Origin: Haemonchus contortus
Lineage: Eukaryota > Nematoda > Chromadorea > Rhabditida > Trichostrongylidae
Assembly: GCA_000469685.2 (NCBI GenBank)
Contig: LS997563.1
Span: 42,996,651-43,060,650 of the forward strand
Reading direction: 5' to 3'
DNA: 64,000 nucleotides
Part shown: one piece after another, positions 25,051 through 37,497 of the stretch
Position numbering within the stretch: the first letter of the stretch is position 1
Layout of the letters: every line of letters begins with the position of its first letter
Program-made: the position numbers and the translations under genes
The notes under the pieces: model-generated
Seen by the model: the letters and a program-made list of their open reading frames with translations, nothing else
What the model was told of the DNA's origin: nothing
Database searches by the model: none

Positions 25051-25339
25051 ATGTCAACAATTAAACACGCTTCACGGTGTGAAGCATCGAACTGCAAACG
25101 AAAAGGGGCTATCATGACGGAAGCCTGCTTTGTAGATTTGTTGAGCACCAGTTCTCGGGGCATCCGACGAAAGTGTTTTCAGGCAAGCTTCGGAAATTAC
25201 GTACATTGAAAAGCTTGTTTCCACAGATATCGCCCACACCGTGTGTGTGTAGTGTGTGTGTATGTGTGTGTGCACACCGACAGTGGGTAGAAGATAGTTA
25301 CGATTTTTATAGAGAAGCAGCTGCTTCTTTCGCATTACC

Positions 25340-27000
25340 ATGAAGCCTTTACACCTTAGTGTGTTGTTGCTTGTGGTGAGATCAATGATGGCTAGTGAAA
25401 GAAGTCGGTAACAAATGATAACGCTGAAAAGGACTTCGAAACATAGAAGCTTTCGAATTTTTTTACGCCATTCCTGTTAGAAATGAAACTCGGACATCTT
25501 GGTGAATAGTATGTAATGGCAAGAGTAGTAGATTTTCCGTAATAGTGACTGACAATGACTGATAAGGGCTCTGAGGGGGCTTACATGGTCATAGCAACTG
25601 GGTCTGTTACTCCTTTTGTCTTAAGATGCGTAACCCTGGTACCTTCGTGGGTGATGTCTGAGGATCCTGGTTGTTCATGGGAACAACTGGTAGGGGCTGG
25701 TGGTAGGGTGGAAATGCAGAACATGCTGAACACTTCTTCTTTTCCTAATGAAGGTGCAGGCTTGCGAGCCACTAATTTGTTCGTTGCTACTAAGGACCAT
25801 TTAAAATCATTCTAGATTCAACAATGGATCACGTTCCCTGCGACGAAGGTTTCCCGGCCGCCTACTCCTGAGGAGTTCGACGACTGAGTTGTATTCATTG
25901 AAGATAAGAGTGAGCATTTGTTGATAGCTAATTGATTGTTATCATTCGTCGATCTCACTTATAAGTTTCATTTGGGGTTACAGTTAGCTGGGTAGCTCGC
26001 TCGGCTGAGGAGGTACCGCTGCACAAGTAGACTCGAAGGAAGCGAAGAGTCCAATCTCCTATGGGTGTGGGATTGTTCCTTACATGCAATTAGGAATCAT
26101 GCGGAGCTCCTCATTTTTGGGGTCAAAGTTGTAGGGTCTACTCAGAGCGCCCCGCTAAAAACTTTTGCGATCACGTATGTTGTATTACGGAAATGCGATG
26201 CCCAGAACCGGCCGTTCCTATTACCACTCTGTTATACAAAGAGGGAAGGCCGAGAGTAAGCCGGGGGATGATCGGATGTATCGCTTTCGAGAGTGGGACC
26301 AATGTCAGTGGCTGTCTTATCTACTGCGCCTAAACTAGTGAAGACTTACCAGAAGGGATAGCCCTGTCAGACGGTAGACTATCAGCTGGAATGAATCTCA
26401 CCACCGAGTACCTTGTTACATTAATCTTTAACAGTCAGTTTATTTTTACCAATTGTGCTGAAGGGGTCGGTTTATGCACGATGCCTCATATCCTGCTTAT
26501 CTATCACAACCGTGGTGAACTGCGTTTGGTACGAAGTGGTTTGAAAGGTATTAGGTGTAGGTAGCTGCTGTACTACCAGCATTACATTGATGATTATACT
26601 GGTCATGTTACGAGTAGTGGAAGAAGAGTCTGTTCCCATGGCTAGCAAACTTGAGAGATGGATCAGTCACCTACTAACAATAGAATTGCTTCACAGGGAA
26701 CTAGAGTCGAGATGTGAGTTTGCACATTTGCAAAATCAGTTCCATCTTATTCTCTTTACTCTTTACTCTTTACCAAGCCTCTCAAAGAAAACAACTTGTC
26801 TATGGAAAACCCATCTTTTACATTTTCTTTTCACCAGTTGAGCTACGCAAGCTAATGCCTGCACCACATGCCCACTACCCATTGAAGACTTAACTGGTAG
26901 GCATCCAAACCCTTGAATGGTACTCGCAAATGTTGTCGAGTCATAATAATACCATTATCCAATATCTTTATGAATGTATCTCCCTTTATCTACTGATACA
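25340..27000. repeat. Block G, unit 1: duplicated 5' flank of the array gene
   Basis: Recurs at about 40240-41600 and 49860-50830. Contains short frames (for example SAPLKTFAITYVVLRKCDAQ) that are shared only because the segments are duplicated. It is upstream of exon 1 and may contain the promoter; no core promoter motif recognised. Confidence 0.6.
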
Positions 27001-27204
27001 CAATTAAGTAAGGATCCAATACTGCTAGCGGTCGGATAAGTTTTGCCATGAATGATATCAAAGCAAAGAGAACCTCGATCCTTCATCGAAGCTCATGCTC
27101 CGCTGGGTAGCGGTCGTTAGCGAGAAGTGAACTAAATTTCATAATCGGCCCCGATCAATGTACTTGCCCTTCTTGAAAAGTTCAAATCAGGCCCAATTTG
27201 ACTG

Positions 27205-27372
27205 TTTTCAAGGAAGCCCCTCCTCCACTGGGCGGAGTCCACACCTGCCACCTACCATTGGTGTTCCCATCTTGCCACATACATCTCTGCCAAATTTGAG
27301 TACTCTAGGGACAGGAGCAAGGGAGTTACAGATTTACCGCGAACTACACTATTCGCGCAAGCCCCGCCCAGA
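27205..27372. repeat. Diverged minisatellite unit, forward orientation
   Basis: GGGCGGAGTCCACACCTGCC, CCAAATTTGAGTACTCTAGG and AAGCCCCGCCC match the main minisatellite. Confidence 0.6.
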
Positions 27373-27719
27373 ACCTAGCTTAGATCACATGTACCCGAGG
27401 AGTTCGGCTCATTCCCCACTTGTTCATCCCCATCCCCACTTGTTCCAACCTGTCTGAGCTGTTCCATTTGATTTCCAAACGACGCCCTAGATACAGTGAT
27501 AGTGATAAGATAGTTACGGTGAAACAGACATACAAACATGCAGACATACAGAAAAGCGGACATTTGTGGTTTATATATAGTAAGGATATATACAAAGCAG
27601 TAAATGGTTGGGTAGGTTAATGGAATGGAGTGAGTTCTGCGGAATGTAGTGAGTAACGTGGAGTTGAGTGGGTACTTGAGAACTTTAATTTCGATCTGTA
27701 CTGACAACGACAAACAAGA

Positions 27720-27965
27720 TCAACATTCCTTTCGTTCAGAGCTTTCGTGAAGAAGTCTGACCATCTCGTTGGCGGCCTTCCTGGAGTTCGTTTGATGTCC
27801 CGAGGGATCCAGTCAGTAACCGCCCTGGTCCAACGGTCATCACTATATCGCATAACGTGTCCCTGGAGCGATTCATTGGACCACTCTGGCTCGTAACAGG
27901 GACGAATGGAGACGTTACTGGCGCCCGCTCGAGGAAATCGACGATCAACGGGACGACAGGTGATA
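27720..27965. mobile_element. RTE 3' fragment with internal inversion
   Basis: The minus strand of 27720-27866 reads [20 protein letters not shown] and [20 protein letters not shown]. The plus strand of 27856-27960 reads [20 protein letters not shown]. In an intact element these are consecutive on one strand, so one half is inverted. Confidence 0.75.
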
Positions 27966-28374
27966 CAGGTGATAGGTGATACTGACAACGTGTTATGTAT
28001 GTCTATCCAAAAATCGTTTGTGAGAATGTAGTTGGAAGACCACCGCTTCTTTTCAACAATGAGCACTAGAGCACAGAAAAGGAGATTAGCCCAAAATTGT
28101 GCTCAGGAACAATTCTTGGCCGAGAATAAACAGTTTTCTGACCTAAGCTTCATGAGAGGAGTACCGGTGAGTGAGTCAATTAAATGCTCAACTCATAGCC
28201 CCCTAGCTTTTTGCACGAATCAAGTAATCATTTCTTCGTCCCCACTCCCGTCCCCCCCCCCCCCGGCGCTTCCCCCTTCTGAGGCTAACGTTAGAACCAC
28301 ATTATTTGGCCTAGAACCGTTTCTTTCTAAGCACGGGTAAGGTCGACTTTCTCTCCTTCTCCGCACTAAAAGTA

Positions 28375-28465
28375 CGGAATAAGGCTCGGCTTAAGCCGGG
28401 CGACCCAACTGGTGTATATATAAAGCGCTCGCGTCTGCCTGTCCGTCTGTCTGTCTGTTTGCAAG
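28375..28465. repeat. GC-palindrome plus TATATAAAGCGC terminal module
   Basis: CTTAAGCCGGGCGACCCAAC is followed by TATATATAAAGCGCTCGCG and a CTGT-rich stretch, directly abutting minisatellite units. Related ends: 29180-29222 (GTTAGCCGGGCGACCCGGCT), 52565-52610 (TATATAAAGCGCTAGCTTCT), 60375-60450, and the reverse complement at 62375-62415. Confidence 0.55.
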
Positions 28466-28469
28466 GAAA

Positions 28470-28830
28470 ATTCATTCAAATTCGTAGTTCCTGTTTCCGT
28501 AGACCTAGAACGTTCAAATTTGGTGGGAGCACAGGCGGTACGATGGGAACACATATGATGGGTGGAAAGACCGGACCGCGTCCACACTGGCGGGGTTTGC
28601 GCCAAAATTGTCAATTTGGCTCTAGGCCGGTCAAACTTGACAGGAGTATAAGCGGTAGGATGGGAACACTTATGGTAGGTGGGAAGACCGGACCCTGCCC
28701 AGAGGAGGCGGGGTGTGCGCAATAGCATTTTCGGGCTGTAAATTCATACCTCCTGTCCCAACGGACCTGGAGCGTTCAAACGTGGTAGAAGTGCGGGGGC
28801 AGCGGTGCGGCATAGTAGGGCCAGACTCTG
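28470..28830. repeat. Diverged minisatellite units, reverse orientation
   Basis: Three or so units with GGGTGGAAAGACCGGACC and GAACGTTCAAATTTGGTGGG, the reverse complement of the 60.7-62.3 kb motif. Confidence 0.7.
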
Positions 28831-29334
28831 CCGACAGGGGAAGTGTTTCCACGAAATAAAGATCTGGCGAAAATCCATAATTCCTGATCTCGCGAATCTA
28901 GAGAAAAGGAGCCACATTCGAAAGAACTCTTGGTAATGGTATGGCTCGACAATATTTGTAAGTACCACTCAGGGCTTTGGATGCCTACCAGTTGAATCTT
29001 CAATGGGTCATTTTTGTTACGAAGAACAGCGACAGATCGAGACTTCTAATCAAAACATAGGCATCGGCGCATTGTGAGTATTGTTTGCATGCCCTGTTGA
29101 TCCTCTATCGAATTTCGTGTTGCGAAAGTATCGTTTGTTTCAAAGGAGCGTGTTGTTTGCCGATTATCACACCTTTATTATAAGAAGGGAAGGCCGGCGT
29201 TAGCCGGGCGACCCGGCTGGTTACTTATAATCTGATTTGTTCTCTTTGTGCTCCACCCCCTCTGGTGCTATCCCTTCACCTTTTCCGGATGGGCGTCCTT
29301 TCTCGACATCCCTTCAGTATCGTAGTGACGGTTT

Positions 29335-29520
29335 CATACCTACATGTATGACCTGTTCACAACTTGCGAAGGCCAGCCAATGTACATTAACCGTCAGTCC
29401 TTTCATTCTTCCAGATGAATCCGGTATATATTAACCGACTCCGGAGGGATGGATTGCTTGGTTAGCCCAGGGTAGTGCCGATGGGGGATTCGAACCGCAG
29501 TCATGCGTATGTGTTGAGAA
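29335..29520 (-). mobile_element. tRNA-derived SINE copy
   Basis: The minus strand has GGTTCGAATCCCC and the shared body; precedes block A of unit 2. Confidence 0.6.
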
Positions 29521-29529
29521 GTAGCTTGC

Positions 29530-31298
29530 CGAAAGAGTTGTTCGCAGAACATGCTACAGATGAGAAGAAATGGTGGCGACTGGCGAGAACACCGACTAAC
29601 GGTGTGGAACTAGTGCCAAGGAGTAGAAGAAGTTCTATCTCGACTAAACTGTTTGGCCTCAGCTCCCCTATGATATTAATTGATATTTTTACAACAATTT
29701 TTCCAAAACAAACTTTATTTGCTTCCGAAATTGGATGCTTCAGAAATTTAAGGCACAAGCAATTATAGTCGTTGAAAAAACGATGGTCGTCGTCAATGGC
29801 ATTGGGTTAAAAACTGATTTGCTAAAAATATTTTTGATATCAAAGCCCTTCTTCGCAGTTGTGGTGGTCATGGCTTGTTCCGTTGCTCCCGCCTCAGCTC
29901 CCGCCTCCGATGCCGCCTCCGATGCCGCCTCCTCAGAAGCACTGAAATTGAGAGTGAAGGCAAATCTCAACTTCCGCGATTTGCTTTTACAATCACAAAA
30001 AGTCATTAAACGTTTTCTATTCTGACGTCTGACTGCTCTTGCAGCAAAGATCACGTCTTGTTCAGTGAGATTAAGAAGGAGAGTAGACACGCAATGGAAC
30101 CGGATCTTCTCGGCAAAACCTATTGTGCTGCTCGTTAACAGTGTTCAACATTTTTGCTTGGAAGAATTTGAAGTAAGGACTATCTAATCATTAATCAGAG
30201 GGGTTAGCAGGTGGCAAGCAGAGAAGCTGTGCGGTCGTCAATATCTAGCCAACCATAAACATAGTGCTCGGAAGTGCTGCAAATGTTCTTCACCTATCCA
30301 CCCTTGCGCAAGTCATCCTCTAAAAGCACAATTACCATAGTTCAGGCGTCTTAGGTTTTGAGCGAATAATGAAGGTGATAGTCTAGAATGATGCAGATTT
30401 GAACAAGAATTCAAGAGAATCAGCATTCCCAAAAAATACTAGGCTTCGAAAGACAGTAAATTCAAATGATTGATGAGAATATGACGGCAGGACTCGTGTG
30501 GGAGAGAGAATTTGGACGAGCTTTTTCAATGGGTACGTCAGTGCATACAGTTGGCTACAATAAGAGACCTACGTACAACGCGTGCGTCCCGGTGTTATTG
30601 TCGCAATCGCTGCGGCCTCTACAACGCCGTGGGAACTCGTACGTCATTGGGTGTATAGGTACGGCCCTGAGACCGGTTGAGACCGTTTTACGCGCTAGGT
30701 GGTCGTGGTGGAAATCATTATTAATCTCCATATTATGGTAGGAAAGTTCGCATATTACTATAAAACCTCTCTTTGTGGTTGACATCCCGTTTGCCACTCA
30801 CTAAGAAAATATCGGACCAACGTTGAAACCTGGAAAACTATGCAATGAAGACTATCCAGTGAAGCGGCAAGAGATGTGAATGGGTCGAAAGCAACAGTTC
30901 AGCCCTTTCCTTTAACAGATACTCAAAAAAGCATGCGCAAACCCGCCAGAGCCCAGCGACCTGTGAGGCAAAGATAACTTCCAGGGGGTAATATAGGGCA
31001 CAAAAGGCGTTGTCACCTCGACTTCTCAAGGGTGATGTGTTTTCCGCACATTTCGACGGAATCTCACCAGGAACTGCTCATTGCATCCCCGCATTAAGTT
31101 CGGGCAACGAGCTCCTCGACAGTCGCTGATTGCGCCAGCTTTTCGCGAAAGCTCCGAGCAAGATGAACGATTAACCTCGTGCCCCTCCAAAAACTAAAGC
31201 TATCGATAGAGAGTAGCGCAGATTGCTTACTTGTACTCGTCCAAGCACGTCGTTGATCAGCGGAATGGCAGGGATACAGGTGATATAGAAGGTCGGAT
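29530..31298. repeat. Block A, unit 2 (also 18.73-19.3, 45.34-46.9 and 52.93-54.63 kb)
   Basis: Conserved segment 3' of the array gene containing the decayed distal exon, a GCC/TCC-rich coding-like repeat (29875-29940) and protein-like minus-strand segments such as YITCIPAIPLINDVLGRV (31230-31290, ending at donor GTAAGC) and FREKLAQSATVEELVA (31100-31190). These may be remnants of further exons; frames drift between units, so no exon chain is proposed. Confidence 0.4.
29720..29821 (-). pseudogene. Decayed distal exon, unit 2
   Basis: Aligns with 18898-18996 but the acceptor is followed by CAAATCAGTTTTTAA, an in-frame stop after four codons. An AATAAA is retained downstream. An open frame through the adjacent alanine/serine/glutamate-rich repeat continues across it by chance or by altered splicing. 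Confidence 0.4.
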
Positions 31299-31302
31299 TT
31301 AA

Positions 31303-33221
31303 AGGCACAGTTCACGATAATCTTGGGTAACCCAGATTGTGGCGAAATATGGAAGTTAAGATGGAAAATAGTGCGAAGGCGAAAACTGCGCGAGTGGGTG
31401 TTTCTACAGTGAAGAAGGCTTCGAAAAATCGATAAAAAGGGGCTTCGACGAGATTGAGACCAGAAAAATTAAGAAGAATGGGCATTCGGGCGAGCTACGC
31501 ACAGCGCGTCATTGCGTACGTGCGGGTCCCAGTGCAAATAATTGAGGGTAAGCAAAAATTCATTCACTCATATGTAAAGTTAACAAAAAACCCCTAGTAA
31601 CAGCAAAAATAAGCCTCTTTTCCCAGCTCCTTGGGGTAGGAAATTATTAGGTTGAGTCATAAGTCCTCGGACAAAATGGCAATGATAATATTTATCTTAC
31701 AATTTTTAAATGACAATGACGAATCATTTGAAATATGCCCAGTTGGCATCGATGGTCTTCTGCCAGTGCTTGGGCAAATCGTAGATGCTCTTGCTTTAGA
31801 ACGCTGGGAGCTGGCCCTTGGAGAAATGCACCAGTGCCATTTTGATGTCATCGCGGGTTCAAAAGTCCTGACCATCCAGATGACGTTGTAGATGGGGTAA
31901 AAGGTGGTAATCCGAGGGATACAAGTCTGAAGAACATGCTTGGTGTGGTAAACTTGTCCTGCCGAAATTCGTCAGTTCAATTTTTGTCGTTCTTGCAATG
32001 TGAGGGCGAGCGTTGTCGTGCTGGAAGTGAACTTTGTGCTGCTGTGGACGTGTAGCTTCGGGATTCGCCTTCAAATTCCTCAGTTGCGTAATGTAGACGT
32101 GTGCGGTCACTGTGCATCCTTCATCTAGCAGCTCCCATTATTCGACACTGTGAGCGCTCCACTAGAATCAGAGCATAACCTCCTTGGGGTCTACGTTGGG
32201 TTTGGGGGAGTCTTCTGCATGCGCACCTTTGTCAATCCATTGAGCACGCCGGTGAACGTTAGAGTAGAGGTTCGACTTCGCACCCCTGGTGACTAGGTAC
32301 TCGAGCCACGTGTGGTGCCCTTGAGCGTGAGGAGAGAAAGTGCCACGTCGTCGCGGCGGTCTATGTCATACTGCTTCGAAGCATGAGGCATCTATGGACC
32401 GAGCTTTCGCACCTTGTCGATTGACTTCAATTCACGAAGAACTGTGGACTGACTCTCCAAGGGTGGCTGCCAGTTCACGAGTAGTTTGATACGGATCGGC
32501 TTCCACCTGGCTCCGCAGCACCTTAAAATCCAACTTCATTGAGCGTCCCGGATGGTCTTCATTTTCGACGGAATAGTCGCCCGATGTGAACTTCTGGTGA
32601 AACTTGTAAATTGTACACCTCCTGCTTGTGAACGTCCTTCATGCCTCTATCGATTGCCGCGGGTTCATGGCCAGATAAAAAAATAAATATGATGGGGTTG
32701 CGGATGTGGAGTTGCGACAGCTTGAAATCATGAGGCATAGTTGCTAGAAAGGAAATAGTTAGGTGCCTTCTTCAGTATGCCTTTAGAAGAGCTTTCTATA
32801 CTCTATCTAACAGTGCCTCGCACGTTCATTTTCGTCACCTCTTTCAAGAGTTATGATCGCTAGAATTCATCACTATCATTTTGTCCGAGGACTTATGACT
32901 CAACCTAATAAAAAAGGGGTCGCGGCAGCAAAAAGAATAATAGAGGAAAAAGAATGGAAGAAAAACATCGTCTCATCACTCGGCGGCCAGCTGATTGTCT
33001 GTAGGTCCCAGAACGAATAATAGCAATCTGTATTGTCTCGACACTCGTCTGACGTGACAACGATTGAAAGGTGGGAAAGAGACTCAAGCTAGCAACAGGG
33101 ATTCCACTATGCCCTGACTGTCGAGATTTTGGGAGCTAGAGGGTCCCTTCTACCACCCATGGAGACCACTGAGTATTTTTTAGGGAAGAACTCAGTAACC
33201 ATTTTCATTGTGGACCTGCCT
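31303..33221. mobile_element. TTAA-flanked element, copy c (unit 2), split by a mariner
   Basis: TTAA at 31299-31302 and 33222-33225. Without the nested mariner it is about 655 bp, matching the other copies. The left flank differs from unit 1, so the neighbouring sequence was rearranged at some stage. Confidence 0.68.
31647..32908 (-). mobile_element. mariner element with perfect terminal inverted repeats, degenerate transposase
   Basis: Terminal inverted repeats begin TTAGGTTGAGTCATAAGTCC and are identical over about 31 bases at both ends. TA duplications are at 31645-31646 and 32909-32910. The 1262-bp length is typical of mariner. The minus-strand transposase is broken by frameshifts and stops, but pieces are clear: helix-turn-helix region SGDYSVENEDHPGRSMKLD, then LLDEGCTVTAHVYITQL, catalytic HDNARPHIA, 34 residues to the D of YPSDYH, and C-terminal DLPKHWQKTIDANWAYF. 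Hookworms carry a described mariner called bandit; relation to it is possible but untested. Confidence 0.88.
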
Positions 33222-34163
33222 TTAATCGGCTCGTTTGATTGAGTTCCATCCCTTTGGAGTGGATGTCACCAAAATTCACCAAAGCGATGAAAGGTTCAAT
33301 GCTCGTCTTGTGCACAAACTAATCAACAAGAATTTGTATTGGTAACTCAGTACCCACCCTTTACTGCTGATTTGCCCATCGATCCGCTAAATGACAACTA
33401 CTACAATAGTCTTTATTTAGACGCAATGGTTAGAGAAATTCAATATCACCCAGAAGCTTCTTTGTTTGTTGCCCCAGCTTCTGCTACAGTAAATTTAACA
33501 CTACCATCTCAACTTGCCGCTTCATAAGCCTGAAATTCGTTTCTGACTGAAACTACACTCGGAGCAAAGCATCCCAATTTGCAGACCATCCACAAGCATC
33601 ATCCTCTAGGAGAAGGTACAACCCAAGTACTTCCTTCATAAGGAGCCTTTTCGAAATTCATTGCTATTCCGAAGGATGGCTAAGCTAGGTATATGCAGAC
33701 AAGGTCCGTCCTTATCTCGCCCTGAGAACAACTTTCCTTCTTCTGGAATGTTCACTGTTGCCCACAAACTCAGCTACCTCACTGAAGTTGAAGTACTGCT
33801 CGAATGGCTTGAGAAAGGCACGAAATGGTAAATTGTTGGCCAATAAGAAAATATTGGAGAACGGAAGTGTTTTTTATAAGAAAGAAAATGGAAATGTAGC
33901 GGCTACAAAAATCAAGATGTACTAGGACAGATCACAACGATTACTCAGGTTACAACAATGTAGATGCGGCATTTACCGAAAGTTTACTTTAATCGAAAAG
34001 CTGGTAAAAGCTTCGAACTCACTCAGAGGAATGCGCGCTTTCTGATCCACCAGCACTACCTTTCGCGTCACCACCACCACCTATAATGTCTTGTTTTCTC
34101 CTGACTTCCGACTAACTTTCTATTTTGAAAACCCTATTTTGGCTTGAGACTGATGACTGAATT

Positions 34164-34516
34164 CAGGGCGTTACCCTCTAGCCCAGACATTACAGTGCCA
34201 CTCTCGAGACATTTAGAGTGGGAGGACATAGGAGCGGAGGTCGATGGCCGCATCTTACACAGCTTCCGCTTTGTACATAGACGACATCGTGCTTACAACA
34301 TCGAACATCGAGCGAGCGGAACGAATGCTGGTCGACAGCGTTTGTGGAAAGATTTGCATAAGGCTGATCCAAAGCTGATCTTCATGAGAAACGGATTAGT
34401 ACGTGATATTCCTTTATGCGAAACGGAACGAATATCTGAATGCTCTAGCTATGCGTGTCTAGGTCTAGGCGTCTATCCATACGTCAATGTAATAAATGAT
34501 TTAGCGCCGTAGCTAA
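34164..34516 (+). mobile_element. RTE fragment, unit 2, 5' part
   Basis: Carries HLEWEDIGAEVDGRILHSF and the catalytic YIDDIVL in another frame. Cut off at 34516 by the inverted-repeat insertion; continues at 36320. Confidence 0.8.
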
Positions 34517-36319
34517 CAAGGGAAGGATAATTGGTCGCAGTGGCCAATCAAGATGAGATGTATACCCCCGTAGGTGGTTTCGAACGCTGATCTCAAATCT
34601 GTATTCCAAATCTGCGAAACGATTCTGGGAACAAAGTTACGGGCCCGGGGCCTCCCTGTGTTATACCACTGCGCTGAACGGATCACCGAGCCGAGCAAAG
34701 CCCTTACCTGTGCAACGGTGGCCTGGGGATAATGTGGTGTATTGATAGGCAGGACATCAAGGTTCGATTCCTCGATGCATGGGCTCGTTTTGCTTTTCCA
34801 TAAAATGCGTCCTAAACGCTTGCAAAACGTTTTTGGGCTCAATGTTGGGCGATTAGAGGGTTCCCTCAAATTTTAGGGCTCCGGAGAATAGTGATCCAAT
34901 AAAATTTTTCTCATCGCTATTGGCCGAATATATACATACGTATCTCTACGCTGAACAATCGAGATGGTGTTTTGAAATCTTCGGCAGCTCCCCGTACTTA
35001 CGGTAGGCGCCGGTTGAATGACTCATCCGACCAGAGCCTCTTTGGAAGAGATACGGCCCACAGATTCTAGGAATGGTGCCCGCGCTTTCGAAGGGGTGGT
35101 ACAAGTTAACGGGCATTGTTGAAAAAATACTGTAGAACAATAGTTTATCTCTTTGTGTGCACATATGATTATCCGTTGATTCTACTCATCTGATAAATGC
35201 CCTTTCAAGAGGCCCTTTCATTAGGTAAGCGTGGTGAAGCGGGGGGGCATGGTACCACGGCTGTCCTCGAAACCCTGTATCCACCTGTGAATTTTTCTGA
35301 ATTTTCCTCCTATGAACCTTCATTGTTGATTTGAAGCGGTATCCACCGGAAATGACTGTCGCGCAATGGGACTCCTTATTAATTTTATGATAACTCCTTC
35401 TTACAATTTATCCGCTAATCTTCATAAGTAGGCAGACCGACTAGCTTGTTTTGCACCTGATAGTTGCGACCGCATAATACATCGTAAGTTGTCAATAATA
35501 GATTATTTTGAAAGCTCATGCTCTCCTAATTTCCGTAGACGGCCCTTTGTCGTGATAATACAAAACGTGTTTCTCCTGCTCGAGGAGGTGCGGCTTCTTT
35601 TGAAACTCGAGCTTCAGAAGACTATATACTCTTCCACCAGTGCCACAAAATTGGAGCTCATGGGCCAGATCACAAACATGAGGGCTACGTTTCACTTCGG
35701 AGCCTCTATATCCCCACAAACGTAGGAAGTTTCATTTGCGAAGCTACGGGTCCATCGTCGCTGTCCTCATCAGGCGACCGGAGAGTATCAATGTGATCGT
35801 CTTTCACGAATTCGACCTCTTCGCAAAAGATAACGGGCTTTTCCTAGTATCGATAAGCACGGCTCGAAGCCACTTCATTACCGTCTCTTGGATAGTGTTG
35901 GTGTCTACTTCATGCTACAAGAAAGAACTTCCTCCACCAAATATGATGATCCCACATTCGTTCAGGAGATTAGCTGGTAACGTGTTGAAGAGCGTTCGAC
36001 CCGATGAATCATTTGAAATCTTCCTCCTTGAAGCCTTTGAGGCTCATTTTAAGCATATAGTTAAAATTCCTCTTTTCTCGAATGGAGCTCCACCCGTAAT
36101 CGGCCGGTGGGCGGCAAAAAAAACTTGCTTTGTAATATCTCTCCAGTGTTCCTTATTTGTGAGGAAGACCTGTAGATGCCCAACACTGGGCCCAAAAACG
36201 TTTTGCAAGCGTTTAGGACGCATTTTATGGAAAAGCAAAACGAGCCCATGCATCAAGGATTCGAACCTTGATGTCATGCCTATCAATCCACCACACTATC
36301 CCCGAGGCCACCGTTGCAC
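34517..36319. mobile_element. 1.8-kb insertion bounded by inverted tRNA-like arms
   Basis: Arms at 34710-34850 and 36178-36319 are inverted copies, about 90 percent alike by eye. Each arm contains a Pol III B-box (GGTTCGATTCC left, GGTTCGAATCC right) inside a perfect or near-perfect T-arm hairpin, with an A-box-like GATARTGTGGTG about 35 bases upstream. The spacer is about 1.3 kb and has a 255-codon open frame (35736-36503) that runs into the right arm; I recognise nothing in it. It interrupts the unit 2 RTE fragment. Confidence 0.6.
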
Positions 36320-36772
36320 ACCTTTTCAACATCGCTGTCCCTCATGCTTTGACGTACGCGTCGGAGGCTTACAGTCTACGGAAGAGGGACGAACATGTTC
36401 TCATCAGCGCTTTGGTGTGGACGATGCTCGGAATTTCGCTACTCATGCAAGTACAGAGAAGAATCCGGAGTTCCGAGCTCCGTCATCGAATAGAGATCAG
36501 TGAAGCTGTTGCTTACGCCGAAGAATCGAAGATCAGATGGGGTGGCTGACGGTTGGACTACTGAACTTACTGAGTGGAACTACCAGAAGGTCGAACGAAT
36601 ACTAGGACGGGCGCCAACGCAATGGTCAGATTCCTCTGTGGAAGCTCTGAACAAAATGAATGCTACGCTTGGCGCTCGTCGAACGAGGACGACCCACTGG
36701 TTTATTCTGGCTCGCGACAGAAACAGATGGAGGAGTTTGTGGTGTCCGCTCAGGAAGTCGATGATAATACAG
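36320..36772 (+). mobile_element. RTE fragment, unit 2, 3' part
   Basis: Resumes at ALTYASEAYSLRKRDEHV and runs to WRSLWCPLRKS. About 90 bp present in units 1 and 4 at the junction is missing. Confidence 0.8.
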
Positions 36773-37497
36773 CTAGATGTTTATACAATAACACCATACA
36801 TTTTTGTTATTTTAGGTCCAACAGATTTTTTTTCGGGGTCAACAAGTGTAGTTTGCCGCTTTAACCTCTTCTTTGCTTTCCTTGTATACATGAATTTAAT
36901 GAAATTGCCATCACTTCCTTTACTCACCTTCGCTGTCCGTGCGGAAGATTTCAATTTCCAACGCAAACTCCTTATCAAGTTTTTTGAAATCGGACAAGGA
37001 TGAAGTCGGGTCGTTGCATCGGTCCTTAGTTGAACAGGCACAGAGTATGTGTCCATAATTCCTGAAAATATGTTCATAACTCCTGAAAAATACGACTATT
37101 TGCTGTGCCGACATCCATATCTATGTGATTTCGTAGTTATTTTCATGCAACTCCGCCTATAACTATTCCAATGCATCAAATTTTCTAGCTGTAAGAAGCT
37201 CCCTCATATATAGGCTCAAAAGGACCATTATGCGGCACATGAGGGAGCAACGTCAGATTGGGATGATTTCTATGATCTGCTTATCTACCATTCACGCCGT
37301 GGCCAATAAAATCTCACTGAGTGGAACCTTAATGAGCGGATGACGAGCTCTACTGGCTTCCTGTTCTTGCTGCACAGTGGGGCTATTCGAATACACCACT
37401 TCGTAGATTTTCGTTTTTTTGTCTCTTTTGACACACTTATCGTGTCTTGACCTCGTTTCCCTAATCTTGCAGAGGCAGAGTTTTCAAGCAATGCCTA

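Larger units (their letters stand above)
16465..27150. repeat. Tandem duplication unit 1
   Basis: Sequence blocks recur in the same order in units 2-4. On the plus strand the order is: 5' block H (16.5-18.6 kb), distal-exon block A (18.7-19.1), TTAA element, exons 5 and 4 of the gene, RTE fragment, exon 3, Tc1-type MITE, exon 2, exon 1, and flank block G (25.3-27.0). Similarity between units is high in the gene body and patchier in H. Boundaries are approximate. The G block is upstream of exon 1 of copy 2 and may include its promoter. Confidence 0.8.

Noticed and set aside
34710..34790. Functional tRNA gene
   Set aside because: The T-arm is good but the acceptor stem does not pair and no proper anticodon arm was found; better called tRNA-like.
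35736..36503. 255-codon plus-strand frame, the longest in the window
   Set aside because: It runs from the insertion spacer through the inverted arm into the RTE fragment, so it crosses unrelated sequence junctions.
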